Positions 1-7,000 are shown, numbered from the stretch's first letter. The stretch is 7,771 nucleotides of DNA from Nitrospirales bacterium (GCA_020846375.1 JADLDZ010000132.1:1-7771); one strand, 5' to 3'. A program made the numbers and translations. The notes: generated by a model from the sequence alone, not told the origin.

Positions 1-341
1 CCCAGTTTTCTCTTTAAGAGCTCTTGCGCGTAATTTGCTGTGACTGTGCTCTCTTTTTCGTCGATTTTGTCCAGCAGTTCACTGATCGCCTTCCACGTAT
101 AATGATCATCAATTGCGCCTTTTTTCATCAAAGAGTGCAAGGCATCTCTGGCGGTAAAATACTCTTGGGGCATTCCAAGAATGCCAACATTTCTCGTTGC
201 ATGATAGATTGCAATAAATGCCTCAACATTCTCTTCCGGGATGACGCTCATGAGTCGGATAGTGGAAGGCCCGCCTTGAAAAGACGCCGTGCTCTTGCGC
301 GTGCTCTGTGCAGGCACTACCTTTCCCTTGCCATTTCCCAT
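1..341 (-). CDS. Unrecognised protein, 3' part cut off by the window edge
   Basis: This minus-strand frame is open from an ATG at 341-339 to the left edge, giving 113 residues and no stop. The start is chosen because AAGGGAG lies just upstream of the ATG; a later in-frame ATG at 251 has no such site. The protein begins MGNGKGKVVPAQSTRKST, is basic at the N terminus, and then turns into what looks like an alpha-helical region (EENVEAFIAIYHATRNVG, then ARDALHSLMKKGAI and WKAISELLDKIDEKES). There is no signal peptide, membrane segment or family motif that I recognise. It starts 93 bases after the hicA stop, in the same frame and with no stop between, so it is probably the third gene of the hicBA operon. 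Its distal part is visibly more AT-rich than the rest of the window, which may indicate a different origin. Product unknown. Confidence 0.6.
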   Translation of the reverse strand, partial: MGNGKGKVVPAQSTRKSTASFQGGPSTIRLMSVIPEENVEAFIAIYHATRNVGILGMPQEYFTARDALHSLMKKGAIDDHYTWKAISELLDKIDEKESTVTANYAQELLKRKL

Positions 342-434
342 GTTCCCACTCCCTTCGCGGTCCCTTGTTGGAATCAGGGGAAAGCGGGCAGGGTTCCCGC
401 CTTGTCGGCCCGCCGGCCTATCCTCTGAAAGCGC

Positions 435-665
435 TTATTTATACAGCTTCAAGAACTCCTCAACCGCCAATCCCGCCTTTGCTATCAGGTCCCTGAGCAA
501 TCCCTGCTTGACGGGTCTCCCTTTGTGCATGGGGATGGAGAGAATATTCCTGTTCCCCTCTTTCGTCATGTGAACATGGCTTCCCTTCTGCCTCTCCGCT
601 TTCCATCCGGCCCGCTGAAAGGCCTTTATCACCCTGTCCGGCTTCAGGCCGCTTAATTCGCTCAC
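435..665 (-). CDS. hicA: HicA-family mRNA interferase toxin
   Basis: HicA toxins are small double-stranded-RNA-binding-fold ribonucleases that cleave mRNA and are neutralised by HicB. The 76-residue product has the family's usual length. It shows the core pattern GW-x(4)-RQKGSHVHM at residues 20-33, with H30 in the GSH motif as the expected catalytic histidine, followed by the strand NILSIPMHKGRPVKQG and a C-terminal helix of the type LLRDLIAKAGLAVEEFL. All expected family elements are present, so it looks intact. The start is a GTG at 665, which overlaps the antitoxin stop as GTGA, with GGAAGG a few bases upstream, so translation is probably coupled to the antitoxin. It is cytoplasmic and transcribed from the merR-hicB promoter. 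Confidence 0.93.
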   Translation of the reverse strand: MSELSGLKPDRVIKAFQRAGWKAERQKGSHVHMTKEGNRNILSIPMHKGRPVKQGLLRDLIAKAGLAVEEFLKLYK

Positions 666-1294
666 GAAACCTTCCGGGACCTCTTCCGTGTCCCTGCTAT
701 CTCAAGATGCCCCTTGATTGCGTCCTGTATCATTTCAAGCGCCTCTTCTATCGTCTCCCCCTGAGAGGAGCACCCCGGAAGCATCGGACATTCCACCCAG
801 TATCCGCCGTCCTCTTCGTCGGTATGGATAACAACAGAATACTTTTTCCCCTTGACGGTAACCGTAAATCCCCTGTCCTTTTGTAAAGACACGATCTCAC
901 CTTTGAGGGTCTCCACGATTTCACCCAAGGCAAGGGAGAAAACGAGTTGCCCGCTTTTGAGGGTGTCAATGATTTTCTCCCTGTCCTTCGTAAGAACGAA
1001 TATGGTCTCCCCGTCTGTCAGAAACCGTATTTCCGAAAGGGGTTTGTCTATCTCCGGCATGTTCTTTTTCAGGTAATGGAGCGCCTTCCTTATCTTCTGG
1101 AGACTGATTCCGCTGTCCATGAGGGTCTTTGCAATCTTCAGTTGCGCCATATCCTTGAAAGAGTAAAGCCTGACAGAGCCCTTTCCCGCCGCATCGCTTA
1201 CCGAAGGTTTTATGAAATGAGTCCGGTCCCAGTAATCAATCTGCCTGAAAGTCAGTCCCGTAATCCTGGAGACGGTTTTGCTATTGAAATTCAT
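662..1294 (-). CDS. hicB: MerR-type regulator fused to a HicB-type antitoxin domain
   Basis: The 210-residue product has three parts. Residues 1-75 are a MerR-type winged helix-turn-helix: a helix-turn-helix around 5-22 (TVSRITGLTFRQIDYWDR), a wing, then YSFKDMAQLKIAKTLMDSGI and a helix to about 75. Residues 80-135 form a linker domain (FLTDGETIFVLTKDREKI) of a kind I know from other MerR-like regulators. Residues 145-198 are a HicB fold: YSVVIHTDEEDGGYWVECP, then LPGCSSQGETIEEALEMI. Ordinary HicB antitoxins carry their DNA-binding domain at the C terminus; here only a short basic tail (KRSRKVS) follows, so the MerR domain probably supplies DNA binding. The gene immediately precedes hicA with a 4-base overlap. 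The start is secure: AAGGAGGT lies 6 bases upstream of the ATG. Inferred role: neutralises HicA and autoregulates the operon. The possibility that it senses a separate signal is open. Confidence 0.9.
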   Translation of the reverse strand: MNFNSKTVSRITGLTFRQIDYWDRTHFIKPSVSDAAGKGSVRLYSFKDMAQLKIAKTLMDSGISLQKIRKALHYLKKNMPEIDKPLSEIRFLTDGETIFVLTKDREKIIDTLKSGQLVFSLALGEIVETLKGEIVSLQKDRGFTVTVKGKKYSVVIHTDEEDGGYWVECPMLPGCSSQGETIEEALEMIQDAIKGHLEIAGTRKRSRKVS

Positions 1295-1312
1295 TGTGAC
1301 ACCTCCTTTTCT

Positions 1313-1338
1313 TAATTATGACATCAATGTAATTATGA
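1313..1338 (-). promoter_or_regulatory. Candidate operator: direct repeat upstream of merR-hicB
   Basis: On the minus strand the nonamer TCATAATTA occurs twice, at 1330-1338 and 1313-1321, with a period of 17 bases. The repeat covers the -10 box and the probable transcription start of the merR-hicB promoter and ends just before the ribosome binding site. This is a plausible position for autorepression by the MerR-HicB protein. Classical MerR operators are inverted rather than direct repeats, so the assignment is an inference from position and repetition only. Confidence 0.45.
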
Positions 1339-1364
1339 TATGGGAATATTAAGGAGTGTGTCAA
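1335..1364 (-). promoter_or_regulatory. Promoter of the merR-hicB / hicA operon
   Basis: Reading the minus strand, a perfect -35 box TTGACA (1364-1359) is followed after 18 bases by TATCAT (1340-1335), a fair -10 box. Transcription would start near 1328, about 33 bases before the ATG at 1294. Spacers longer than 17 bases are usual in MerR-regulated promoters. No other promoter of this quality is seen upstream of the operon. Confidence 0.6.
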
Positions 1365-1408
1365 GGAGAAAGGGCAAAAAAGAGAGGCACCCTTCCAGGG
1401 CATCCTCT

Positions 1409-1497
1409 ACTTTAAGGCGTGGTACTGATAGTTTCCACTCAGTTTCCATGGTGGGAAACTCGCAACGCTCACAGTACCAACGATCTACGCCGAAAGT
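1409..1497. repeat. Large imperfect palindrome, left repeat copy only
   Basis: Nested complementary arms can be read by eye: ACTTT (1409-1413) with AAAGT (1493-1497); GGCGT (1416-1420) with ACGCC (1487-1491); GGTACTG (1421-1427) with CAGTACC (1472-1478), leaving an 8-base bulge at 1479-1486; and an inner hairpin AGTTTCC (1441-1447) with GGAAACT (1454-1460) around a 6-base loop. Together they could form a long stem-loop or cruciform of about 89 bases. The right copy of the long repeat lacks this block. It resembles REP-type or small non-autonomous mobile elements in form only; no transposase is nearby. Confidence 0.7.
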
Positions 1498-1543
1498 TCC
1501 CAGTTTCCGGGGTATGGTGGGAAACACAGGGAAACAGGGAAAC
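1431..1543. repeat. Cluster of GGGAAAC / GTTTCC motifs
   Basis: The hexamer GGAAAC or its complement GTTTCC occurs seven times in 113 bases: GTTTCC at 1431, 1442 and 1503, and GGGAAAC at 1453, 1519, 1529 and 1537. Two of the copies form the inner hairpin of the palindrome at 1409-1497, and those at 1503 and 1520 are again facing pairs. The last three are close tandem copies. The cluster is absent from the right-hand copy of the long repeat. Function unknown. Confidence 0.65.
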
Positions 1544-1693
1544 TCCCCCTTGAAGGGAAAGGCAGGGATCCCCGCACCTTCCCCAGTGATCGGTACCTTC
1601 CCAGGGAGTGGTGTGCATAGTAGAAACTGAACTGGTTTTACCACGTTCACCGCGCATGATTTTACCCCTTTTCCGGGGAGTCTCTCCCTCTTC

Positions 1694-1714
1694 CAGGGAC
1701 ACATCAGGGACACA
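1694..1714 (+). repeat. Tandem CAGGGACACA pair in left repeat copy
   Basis: CAGGGACACA is present at 1694-1703 and again at 1705-1714, a period of 11 bases or about one helical turn. The same arrangement is kept in the right repeat copy at 7335-7355 on the other strand. Conservation of both sites and their spacing in two otherwise diverged copies suggests a protein-binding site or a mobile-element end sequence. Confidence 0.65.
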
Positions 1715-1788
1715 TTGGGATTATTCAATGGTATAAGTGAGTTATGAGGATATTTGGCGTAAATAAGCCATTTCATAAGTCATTGAAT

Positions 1789-1818
1789 TTGCAGTTGTAT
1801 TTGACTTTATGCTATAAT
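1789..1818 (+). promoter_or_regulatory. Promoter at inner end of left repeat, likely leaderless start
   Basis: TTGCAG (1789-1794), an 18-base spacer and TATAAT (1813-1818) make a promoter whose -10 is extended by TGC (TGCTATAAT), a feature that compensates for a weak -35. Transcription would begin near 1825, which is the A of the first gene's ATG, so the transcript may be leaderless. The same promoter is found in the inverted copy at 7231-7260. It should drive the operon 1825-4007. Confidence 0.65.
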
Positions 1819-1824
1819 CCTCCT

Positions 1825-2586
1825 ATGGCGGAGATACGGACAGAGATACGGCTTGACGACCTCCTTCCCGTTGTTGCACAAAGGATAGGCCCGTTCTTTC
1901 ACGCGGTCCTGAAGGAGCACCCCCGCAGCATCCATTCCCTCCACCTCGTCGGGAGCGCCATCACCCCGGATTTCAACCCGAAGACCTCCGATATCAACTC
2001 GCTTGTTGTGCTCCATGAGATGGACTTCGGATTCATCCGCTTTCTTGCTTCCCTCGGAAAGCGATACAAGAGGGCGGGGATTGCCGCTCCCCTGCTCATG
2101 ACACCCGCATATATACAGAGCTCTCTCGATGTCTTTCCTGTCGAGTTCCATGATATGCGGCGCATCCACCAGAGCGTGTACGGGGATGATATCCTGGCGG
2201 GTCTGCAGATCAACAGGCAGTATCTGAGGATTCAGTGTGAGCGCGAGATCAAGACGAAGCTCGTTGCCCTCCGGCAAGGGTACCTCTCCACCCTCGATGA
2301 CAAGGACCTTCTCCTGGAGGGGCTTTCCCTCTCCCTCACCAGCTATATTACCCTCTTCAGGGCAGTGATCACTCTCATGGGGAAGGAGCCCCCGGTTCCC
2401 AAGCGTGAAGTCATTGAGACCCTGTGCGCGTCGGCGGACATCGGGACGGATGTCTTCATGAGGGTGCTGCGGGTGAAGAACAGGGAAATCAAGCTTTCAA
2501 AAGAGGAAGCTGTCTCTTCCTTCGAGCAGTATTACCGCGCTACGGAGAGGCTGGGCGCGCTGATCGATGAGCTCCACGTTGCCTGA
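1825..2586 (+). CDS. Nucleotidyltransferase-fold protein with altered catalytic motif
   Basis: The 253-residue soluble protein has the layout of a polymerase-beta-type nucleotidyltransferase. There is a helix at 12-35, then LVGSAITPDFNPKTSDIN (41-58) with the family's GS pair at 43-44 and the metal-ligand region at 56-58. A later strand has the pattern LDVFPVEFHD (101-110), where the third acidic ligand is expected. Residues 165-252 are predicted helical. The usual DxD or DxE is read here as D56-I-N58, so one metal ligand is missing and activity is uncertain. The frame is open upstream to 1744, but those 27 codons lie in the repeat and promoter, so the ATG at 1825 is preferred although it has no Shine-Dalgarno site; the transcript may start on it. 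It is the first gene of an operon with the TPM and LemA genes, and the next gene overlaps its 3' end by 20 bases. Substrate unknown. Confidence 0.7.
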   Translation: MAEIRTEIRLDDLLPVVAQRIGPFFHAVLKEHPRSIHSLHLVGSAITPDFNPKTSDINSLVVLHEMDFGFIRFLASLGKRYKRAGIAAPLLMTPAYIQSSLDVFPVEFHDMRRIHQSVYGDDILAGLQINRQYLRIQCEREIKTKLVALRQGYLSTLDDKDLLLEGLSLSLTSYITLFRAVITLMGKEPPVPKREVIETLCASADIGTDVFMRVLRVKNREIKLSKEEAVSSFEQYYRATERLGALIDELHVA

Positions 2587-3406
2587 GGCCGGCAGGGGCA
2601 AGCGGACAGCGAGAAAGGGGCTGCTTGTCCTCTTTTCTTCCTTATGCCTGTTTCTTCTCCCCCTCTTTTTATCACCTGCGTCTGCTGCGACGCCCTCTCT
2701 CCCCGCTGTTCCGCCCAACTATGTGGTGGACCTCGCAGGGGTCCTCGATGATTCCACCGAGAGTCGGATGAACGCCTACCTCCGGGAGATGGAGCAGAAG
2801 ACCACGGTGCAGATGGTGGTCCTTACCCTGCAGAGCCTGGACGGGGAGGACATCGAGGGGTTTTCCATCAGTACGGTCGAAAAGTGGAAGCTCGGGCAGA
2901 AGGGGAAGGACAACGGAGTCCTCCTGACCGTTGCCGTGCAGGACAAGGCATACCGTTTCGAGGTGGGGTACGGTCTTGAAGGGGTCCTTCCCGACAGCCT
3001 GGCGGGTTCCATCGGGAGGGAGTATCTCGTCCCCTATTTCAGGAGAGGGGATTTCAATGCGGGCATCGTGAACGCCACTCTCGCCGTTGTAAGGACCATT
3101 GCCTCCCATGAGGGGGTGGAAATAACGGAAATGCCCCCTGCCCGGCGTGCTCCTTCGGAAAGGGCCGCTAAAAGAGCCCCTGGGGTGGGAATACCCGGCA
3201 TGATCATCATCGGGATCGGCCTGCTCGTGGGTCTCTTCCTCTTCATCAGGCATCCCGGGCTCTGCCTCCTTCTCTTCTTTGCCTCGGGAAGGGGAAGAGG
3301 GGGCTGGACAGGGGGCGGCTGGTCGGGAGGGGACTGGACGGGCGGCGGCTTCGGCGGTGGCGGCGGTGGAGGGTTCGGCGGCGGCGGCGCCTCGGGGAAG
3401 TGGTGA
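2567..3406 (+). CDS. TPM-domain membrane-anchored protein with Gly-rich tail (YgcG-like)
   Basis: The 279-residue protein has a basic N terminus and a hydrophobic core ending in SPASA, giving a signal peptide with probable cleavage at 40/41. Residues 51-180 are a TPM domain (YVVDLAGVLDD, then VQMVVLTLQSLDGEDIEGFS, DNGVLLTVAVQDKAYRFEVG, then YGLEGVLPDSLAG), a fold found in bacterial envelope proteins and in the plant photosystem II repair protein TLP18.3. One or two membrane segments follow at about 208-238. The tail from 240 is glycine- and tryptophan-rich and ends GGGGASGKW, as is typical of this family. The exposed domain should lie outside the membrane. The ATG lies inside the upstream gene and lacks a clear ribosome binding site, so translation is probably coupled. 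Its pairing with lemA just downstream is a common arrangement; the molecular function is not established. Confidence 0.88.
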   Translation: MSSTLPEAGRGKRTARKGLLVLFSSLCLFLLPLFLSPASAATPSLPAVPPNYVVDLAGVLDDSTESRMNAYLREMEQKTTVQMVVLTLQSLDGEDIEGFSISTVEKWKLGQKGKDNGVLLTVAVQDKAYRFEVGYGLEGVLPDSLAGSIGREYLVPYFRRGDFNAGIVNATLAVVRTIASHEGVEITEMPPARRAPSERAAKRAPGVGIPGMIIIGIGLLVGLFLFIRHPGLCLLLFFASGRGRGGWTGGGWSGGDWTGGGFGGGGGGGFGGGGASGKW

Positions 3407-3431
3407 AAGAGAATACAATGCGGAGGTTCAT

Positions 3432-4007
3432 ATGAGCAGCGGTGTGAAGGTTGCAGTGGGCATTGTCGCGGCGTTGGTTGCACTCGCCGTCATCATCGGG
3501 GGATGGGTCATCGGGCAGTATAACAGGGTCATTGCCATGGACGAGCAGGTGAAGGCCCAATGGGCGCAGGTGGACAACCAATTGAAGAGGCGCTACGACC
3601 TCATCCCCAACCTCGTCGAAACGGTGAAGGGATACGCTGCGCACGAGAAGGGGATCTTCGAGAATATCGCCCAGGCGAGAACCCAGTATTTCCAGGCGAA
3701 GACTCCCGCCGAAAAAATTCAGGCTTCACAGCAGCTCGAGGGCTTTCTGTCGCGGCTCCTGGTGCTCCGGGAGACCTATCCGCAATTGAAGGCGAACGAA
3801 TCATTCCTGAAACTGCAGGACAGTCTGGAGGGGACGGAGAACAGGATCTCGGTCGAGAGAAAGAGGTATAACGAGGCGGTGCAGGCCTTGAACGCATACC
3901 GGCGGAGCTTTGCGGGAAGATTCATCGCCGCCCTTGCCGGGGTGGACGAGGCGAAGTACTTCGAAACTCCTGCGGCGGAACGGGAGGCGCCGAAAGTCAA
4001 CTTCTGA
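3432..4007 (+). CDS. lemA: LemA family membrane protein
   Basis: The 191-residue product matches LemA in length and order. A single N-terminal membrane helix lies at about 6-27, followed by the family signature YNRVIAMDEQVKAQWAQVDN (30-49), then QLKRRYDLIPNLVETVKGYA and HEKGIFENIAQAR. A helical bundle follows, with a distal FLKLQDSLEGTENRISVERK and RYNEAVQALNAYRR segment and a short polar end. The bulk of LemA proteins is thought to lie outside the membrane; their role is unclear. The frame is open further upstream into the TPM gene, but the ATG at 3432 has GGAGG six bases before it and gives the normal N terminus. It lies 25 bases after the TPM gene, in the same operon. Confidence 0.93.
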   Translation: MSSGVKVAVGIVAALVALAVIIGGWVIGQYNRVIAMDEQVKAQWAQVDNQLKRRYDLIPNLVETVKGYAAHEKGIFENIAQARTQYFQAKTPAEKIQASQQLEGFLSRLLVLRETYPQLKANESFLKLQDSLEGTENRISVERKRYNEAVQALNAYRRSFAGRFIAALAGVDEAKYFETPAAEREAPKVNF

Positions 4008-4016
4008 GCCGTCGCA

Positions 4017-4053
4017 ACCGGGGGCGCGGCTACTTTCTTTCCAGCGCCCCGGT
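4017..4053. terminator. Possible bidirectional hairpin between convergent genes
   Basis: ACCGGGGGCGC (4017-4027) can pair with GCGCCCCGGT (4044-4053) over ten base pairs with one bulged G and a 16-base loop. It begins 10 bases after the lemA stop and overlaps the last codons of the kinase gene, so it sits where two convergent transcripts end. Neither side has a T tract, so it is not a standard intrinsic terminator. Confidence 0.4.
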
Positions 4054-7000
4054 GAATTTATCGAGGGTTTCTATGAGCTTTGCCTTCCGCAGGGGTTTTT
4101 CGAGATGGGCAGTACAGCCCGCCTCGATGCTCTTCTGCTGTGCTTCCTTCCAGGTGTGCGCGGTGAGGGCGATGACGGGGGTTTCCTCCTTTCCCTGCTC
4201 TCTCTCCCATTTGCGCATTTCCCTGACGGCCGTATACCCGTCCATCACCGGCATCTGGATGTCCATCAGCACGGCTTCATACCGTCCCGCCCTGAACTTC
4301 TCCACCGCCACCTGTCCGTTTTCGGCAGTGTCGATGGCATAGGGCGTCCCGCTGAGATACCTCTGGATGAGGGTGCGGTTATCCTCGTTATCTTCGGCGA
4401 GGAGTATCCGCAGGAGGGGTTCCTCCGCCGCAGGCCGGCGGGGCGCGGACGCGGCATGCTCTCTCTCTTCCGGCGGCTTCCCGCCCGGGACGGGGGCGAG
4501 GGCATTATACAGTCCGGAAAGCTTCAGGGGCTTGAGGATATGCGCCCTGACTCCCAGCGCTGCTGCCCTCTCGGCATCCTCTCCCCGCCTGTCGGAGGGG
4601 ATCATCACTATCATTGACCCGGCCTTTTCCCCTTCTTCCTTGAGGCGCTCCACCATCCTGAAGCCATCCATCCCGGGCATGCGGCTGTCGATCAGCAGCA
4701 GGTGATAGGGAGCGCCTGCTTCCCGGGCGCGACGCACTTCCTCTATCCCGCTCCTGCCATCTTCCGCCTCTGCAACGGAGGCATTCCAGAGCGTGAGGGT
4801 CTCGCGGATGCCCCTGCGGCCGGCGGCGTTGTCGTCGACGACGAGTATCCTTTGTCCTTTCAGATCGACTCCCCGGGCGGAGGGATCTTTCACGTCCCCC
4901 TGCTGTATTCCGAAGGGAATGGTGAAAGAGAACGTGCTCCCCTTGCCCGGCACGCTCCGCACCCCGATGCTCCCCCCCATCATCCCGATCAGCTTCCGCG
5001 AAACCGTGAGCCCGAGGCCCGTTCCCCCGTACCGCCGCGTTATGGAAGAGTCAGCCTGGATGAATTTTTCGAAGATGGTGTCGAGCTTGCTTTCGGGGAT
5101 GCCGATCCCCGTGTCCCGCACCGAGAAGAACAGCTCGACCGACTCCTCGCCGGCAGGGGCTCTTTTCAGTGCTTCCTCCGGGGCGCCCTGCCTGACTTCC
5201 AGGTCCACCTCTCCCGCATCGGTGAACTTGATGGCATTGCCCACCAGGTTCATGATGATCTGACGGAGCCGGAGGGAGTCGCCGATCAGGCCGACCGGCA
5301 TCGCGGGATCGAGCCGGCAGGTGAGCTCGAGCCCTTTTCTGTGGGCCTTTACGGCCATGATCTCACAGGTATTCTCGATGATCTCCCTGAGGTTGAAAGC
5401 GGTATGTTCGAGGTCGAGGCGTCCCGCCTCGATTTTCGAGAGGTCGAGGATGTCGTTGATGAGCACGAGCAGCGCTTCCCCCGAAGAGCGGAAGATCTGA
5501 ACGTAGTGGCGCTGTTCAGGGGTAAGGTTGGTATCCCACAGGAGGTCCGCCATCCCGATCACGGCGTTCAGGGGAGTACGGATCTCGTGGCTCATGGCGG
5601 CGAGGAAATCCGATTTCGCCCGGTTGGCCACTTCGGCCGCCTCTTTTGCCCCGCGCAGCTCCTCTTCGGTCTTTTTGACATCGCTGATATCGCGAGTGAT
5701 CCCGGCGAACATCCTCCGGTATCCGAGGGGGATTTCGCTCACCGCCAGGTAAATGGGAAAGATGGTCCCGTCCTTGCGCCTCCCCTTCACTTCACGACCG
5801 ATGCCGATTATCTTCTTGATCCCCGTCCGCAGGTAGTTGCTCAGGTACGTGTCGTGCTCGCTGCGGTAGGGCTCGGGCATCAGGATATTGACCTTCTGGC
5901 CGATGAGCTCCCCCGCCGAATACCCGAAGAGACGCTCTGCCGCCTTATTGACGCTTTCAATGATGCCCCTGTCGTCAATGGTGATAATGCCGTCTACGGC
6001 AGTGTCCACGATGGCCCGGATCTTCACGTCGCTTTCAGAGCAGGGCTCTCCGGGTTCTGCCGCCTGTTCGCCGGAGGGGGCGGAAGGATGCTCTCCCCTC
6101 TCCCGGTCTTCTTGCAGGATCGCCGGGCCGTGGTCAGCCTCCCCGTACACTTCTATGCGGTTCCTCCCGTTCTGCTTTGCCGCATAGACGGCCCTGTCGG
6201 CCCTCTCCAGGAGGTCCTCCGGCGCCAGGGTCCTGTCCGGCACGACAGTGGCGGCCCCCAGGCTGATGCTCACCCACCCGCTCACCGACGATTGTTCATG
6301 GGGGATCCGCAGTGCGGCTACATTCTCCTGCATTCCCCCCGCAACTCGGACGGCCCCTTTCTGATCGTCGCCGGGAAGAACCGCCACGAACTCTTCTCCG
6401 CCATACCGGGCCACGAGATCTCCGGGCCTCCTGAGCGAGGCACGGAGGGCTGCGGCGACTTTGCGCAGGCATTCGTCTCCTGCCTGGTGCCCGTAGGTGT
6501 CGTTGTACGCCTTGAAGAAATCGATATCGATCATTATGACAGAGAGAGGCTCCCGCTCGCGCCCCGCCCTCCGCCATTCATCCGGGAATACCCTGTCGAA
6601 GTGCCTGCGGTTGCTGATACCGGTCAGGCTGTCGGTGGAGGCGATGCGTTCCAATGTCCGGTTTGCCTCCTCGAACTGACTGGTGAGATCGAGGAGCTCT
6701 CTCTCCCGCTCTTTGCGCCGGTCCGTCTCCTGCTTCAGATGTAGTGCCGACCGGACACGGGTCAGCAGCTCGATTTTATTGAGAGGTTTGGTGATGAAAT
6801 CGACGGCTCCCGCATCGAAGGCTGCCTGGAGGTCATTCGTTTCTGTCCGGGCGGTGATGATGACGATGGGGATATCCCTGAGGGCTTCGTGCTCCTTGAT
6901 GCTGCGGCATGCCTGGATGCCGTCTATCCCGGGCATGACGATATCCATGAGGACCAGATCGATTTCTCCTGCACGGGCATCAGGGCTATCCATTCCCAAG

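Larger units (their letters stand above)
1375..1818 (+). repeat. Left copy of a promoter-carrying inverted repeat
   Basis: This 444-bp element recurs in inverted orientation at 7231-7578. The shared sequence starts with CAAAAAAGAGAGG at the outer end and ends with TATAAT at the inner end. The longest identical stretches are 30 bases at 1757-1786 (7263-7292 in the other copy) and CCCCAGTGATCGGTACCTT at 1581-1599 (7450-7468). The last 260 bases align almost without gaps at roughly four bases in five. The left copy is about 100 bases longer because of a palindromic block near its outer end. Over the 78 aligned bases from about 1553 to 1630, differences fall at all three positions of the only shared open frame (3 first, 4 second, 2 third), so the element does not look protein-coding. 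It fills most of the 530-bp space between the hicBA operon and the gene at 1825. Confidence 0.88.

Noticed and set aside
24..428. A 134-codon plus-strand frame at the left edge
   Set aside because: It starts with TTG without a ribosome binding site and is antisense to the frame 1-341, which has a good site and fits the hicBA operon.
1409..1543. CRISPR-like array from the repeated GGGAAAC motifs
   Set aside because: The units are only 6-7 bases, occur in both orientations and have irregular spacing, with no repeat-spacer pattern and no cas genes.
1333..1776. A 147-codon minus-strand frame across the left repeat
   Set aside because: It covers the repeat, palindrome and promoter region, has no ribosome binding site, and the equivalent region of the other repeat copy has gaps and substitutions without a coding pattern.
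2672..3644. Long minus-strand frames rich in Pro and Arg opposite the TPM and LemA genes
   Set aside because: They are the antisense of the glycine-rich tail and the conserved TPM and LemA domains; their composition merely mirrors those codons.
4702..6744. A 680-codon open frame on the plus strand opposite the kinase gene
   Set aside because: It lies wholly antisense to a gene with intact GGDEF, PAS, HisKA and ATPase motifs. Its translation shows no domain, and long antisense frames are common opposite GC-rich genes.
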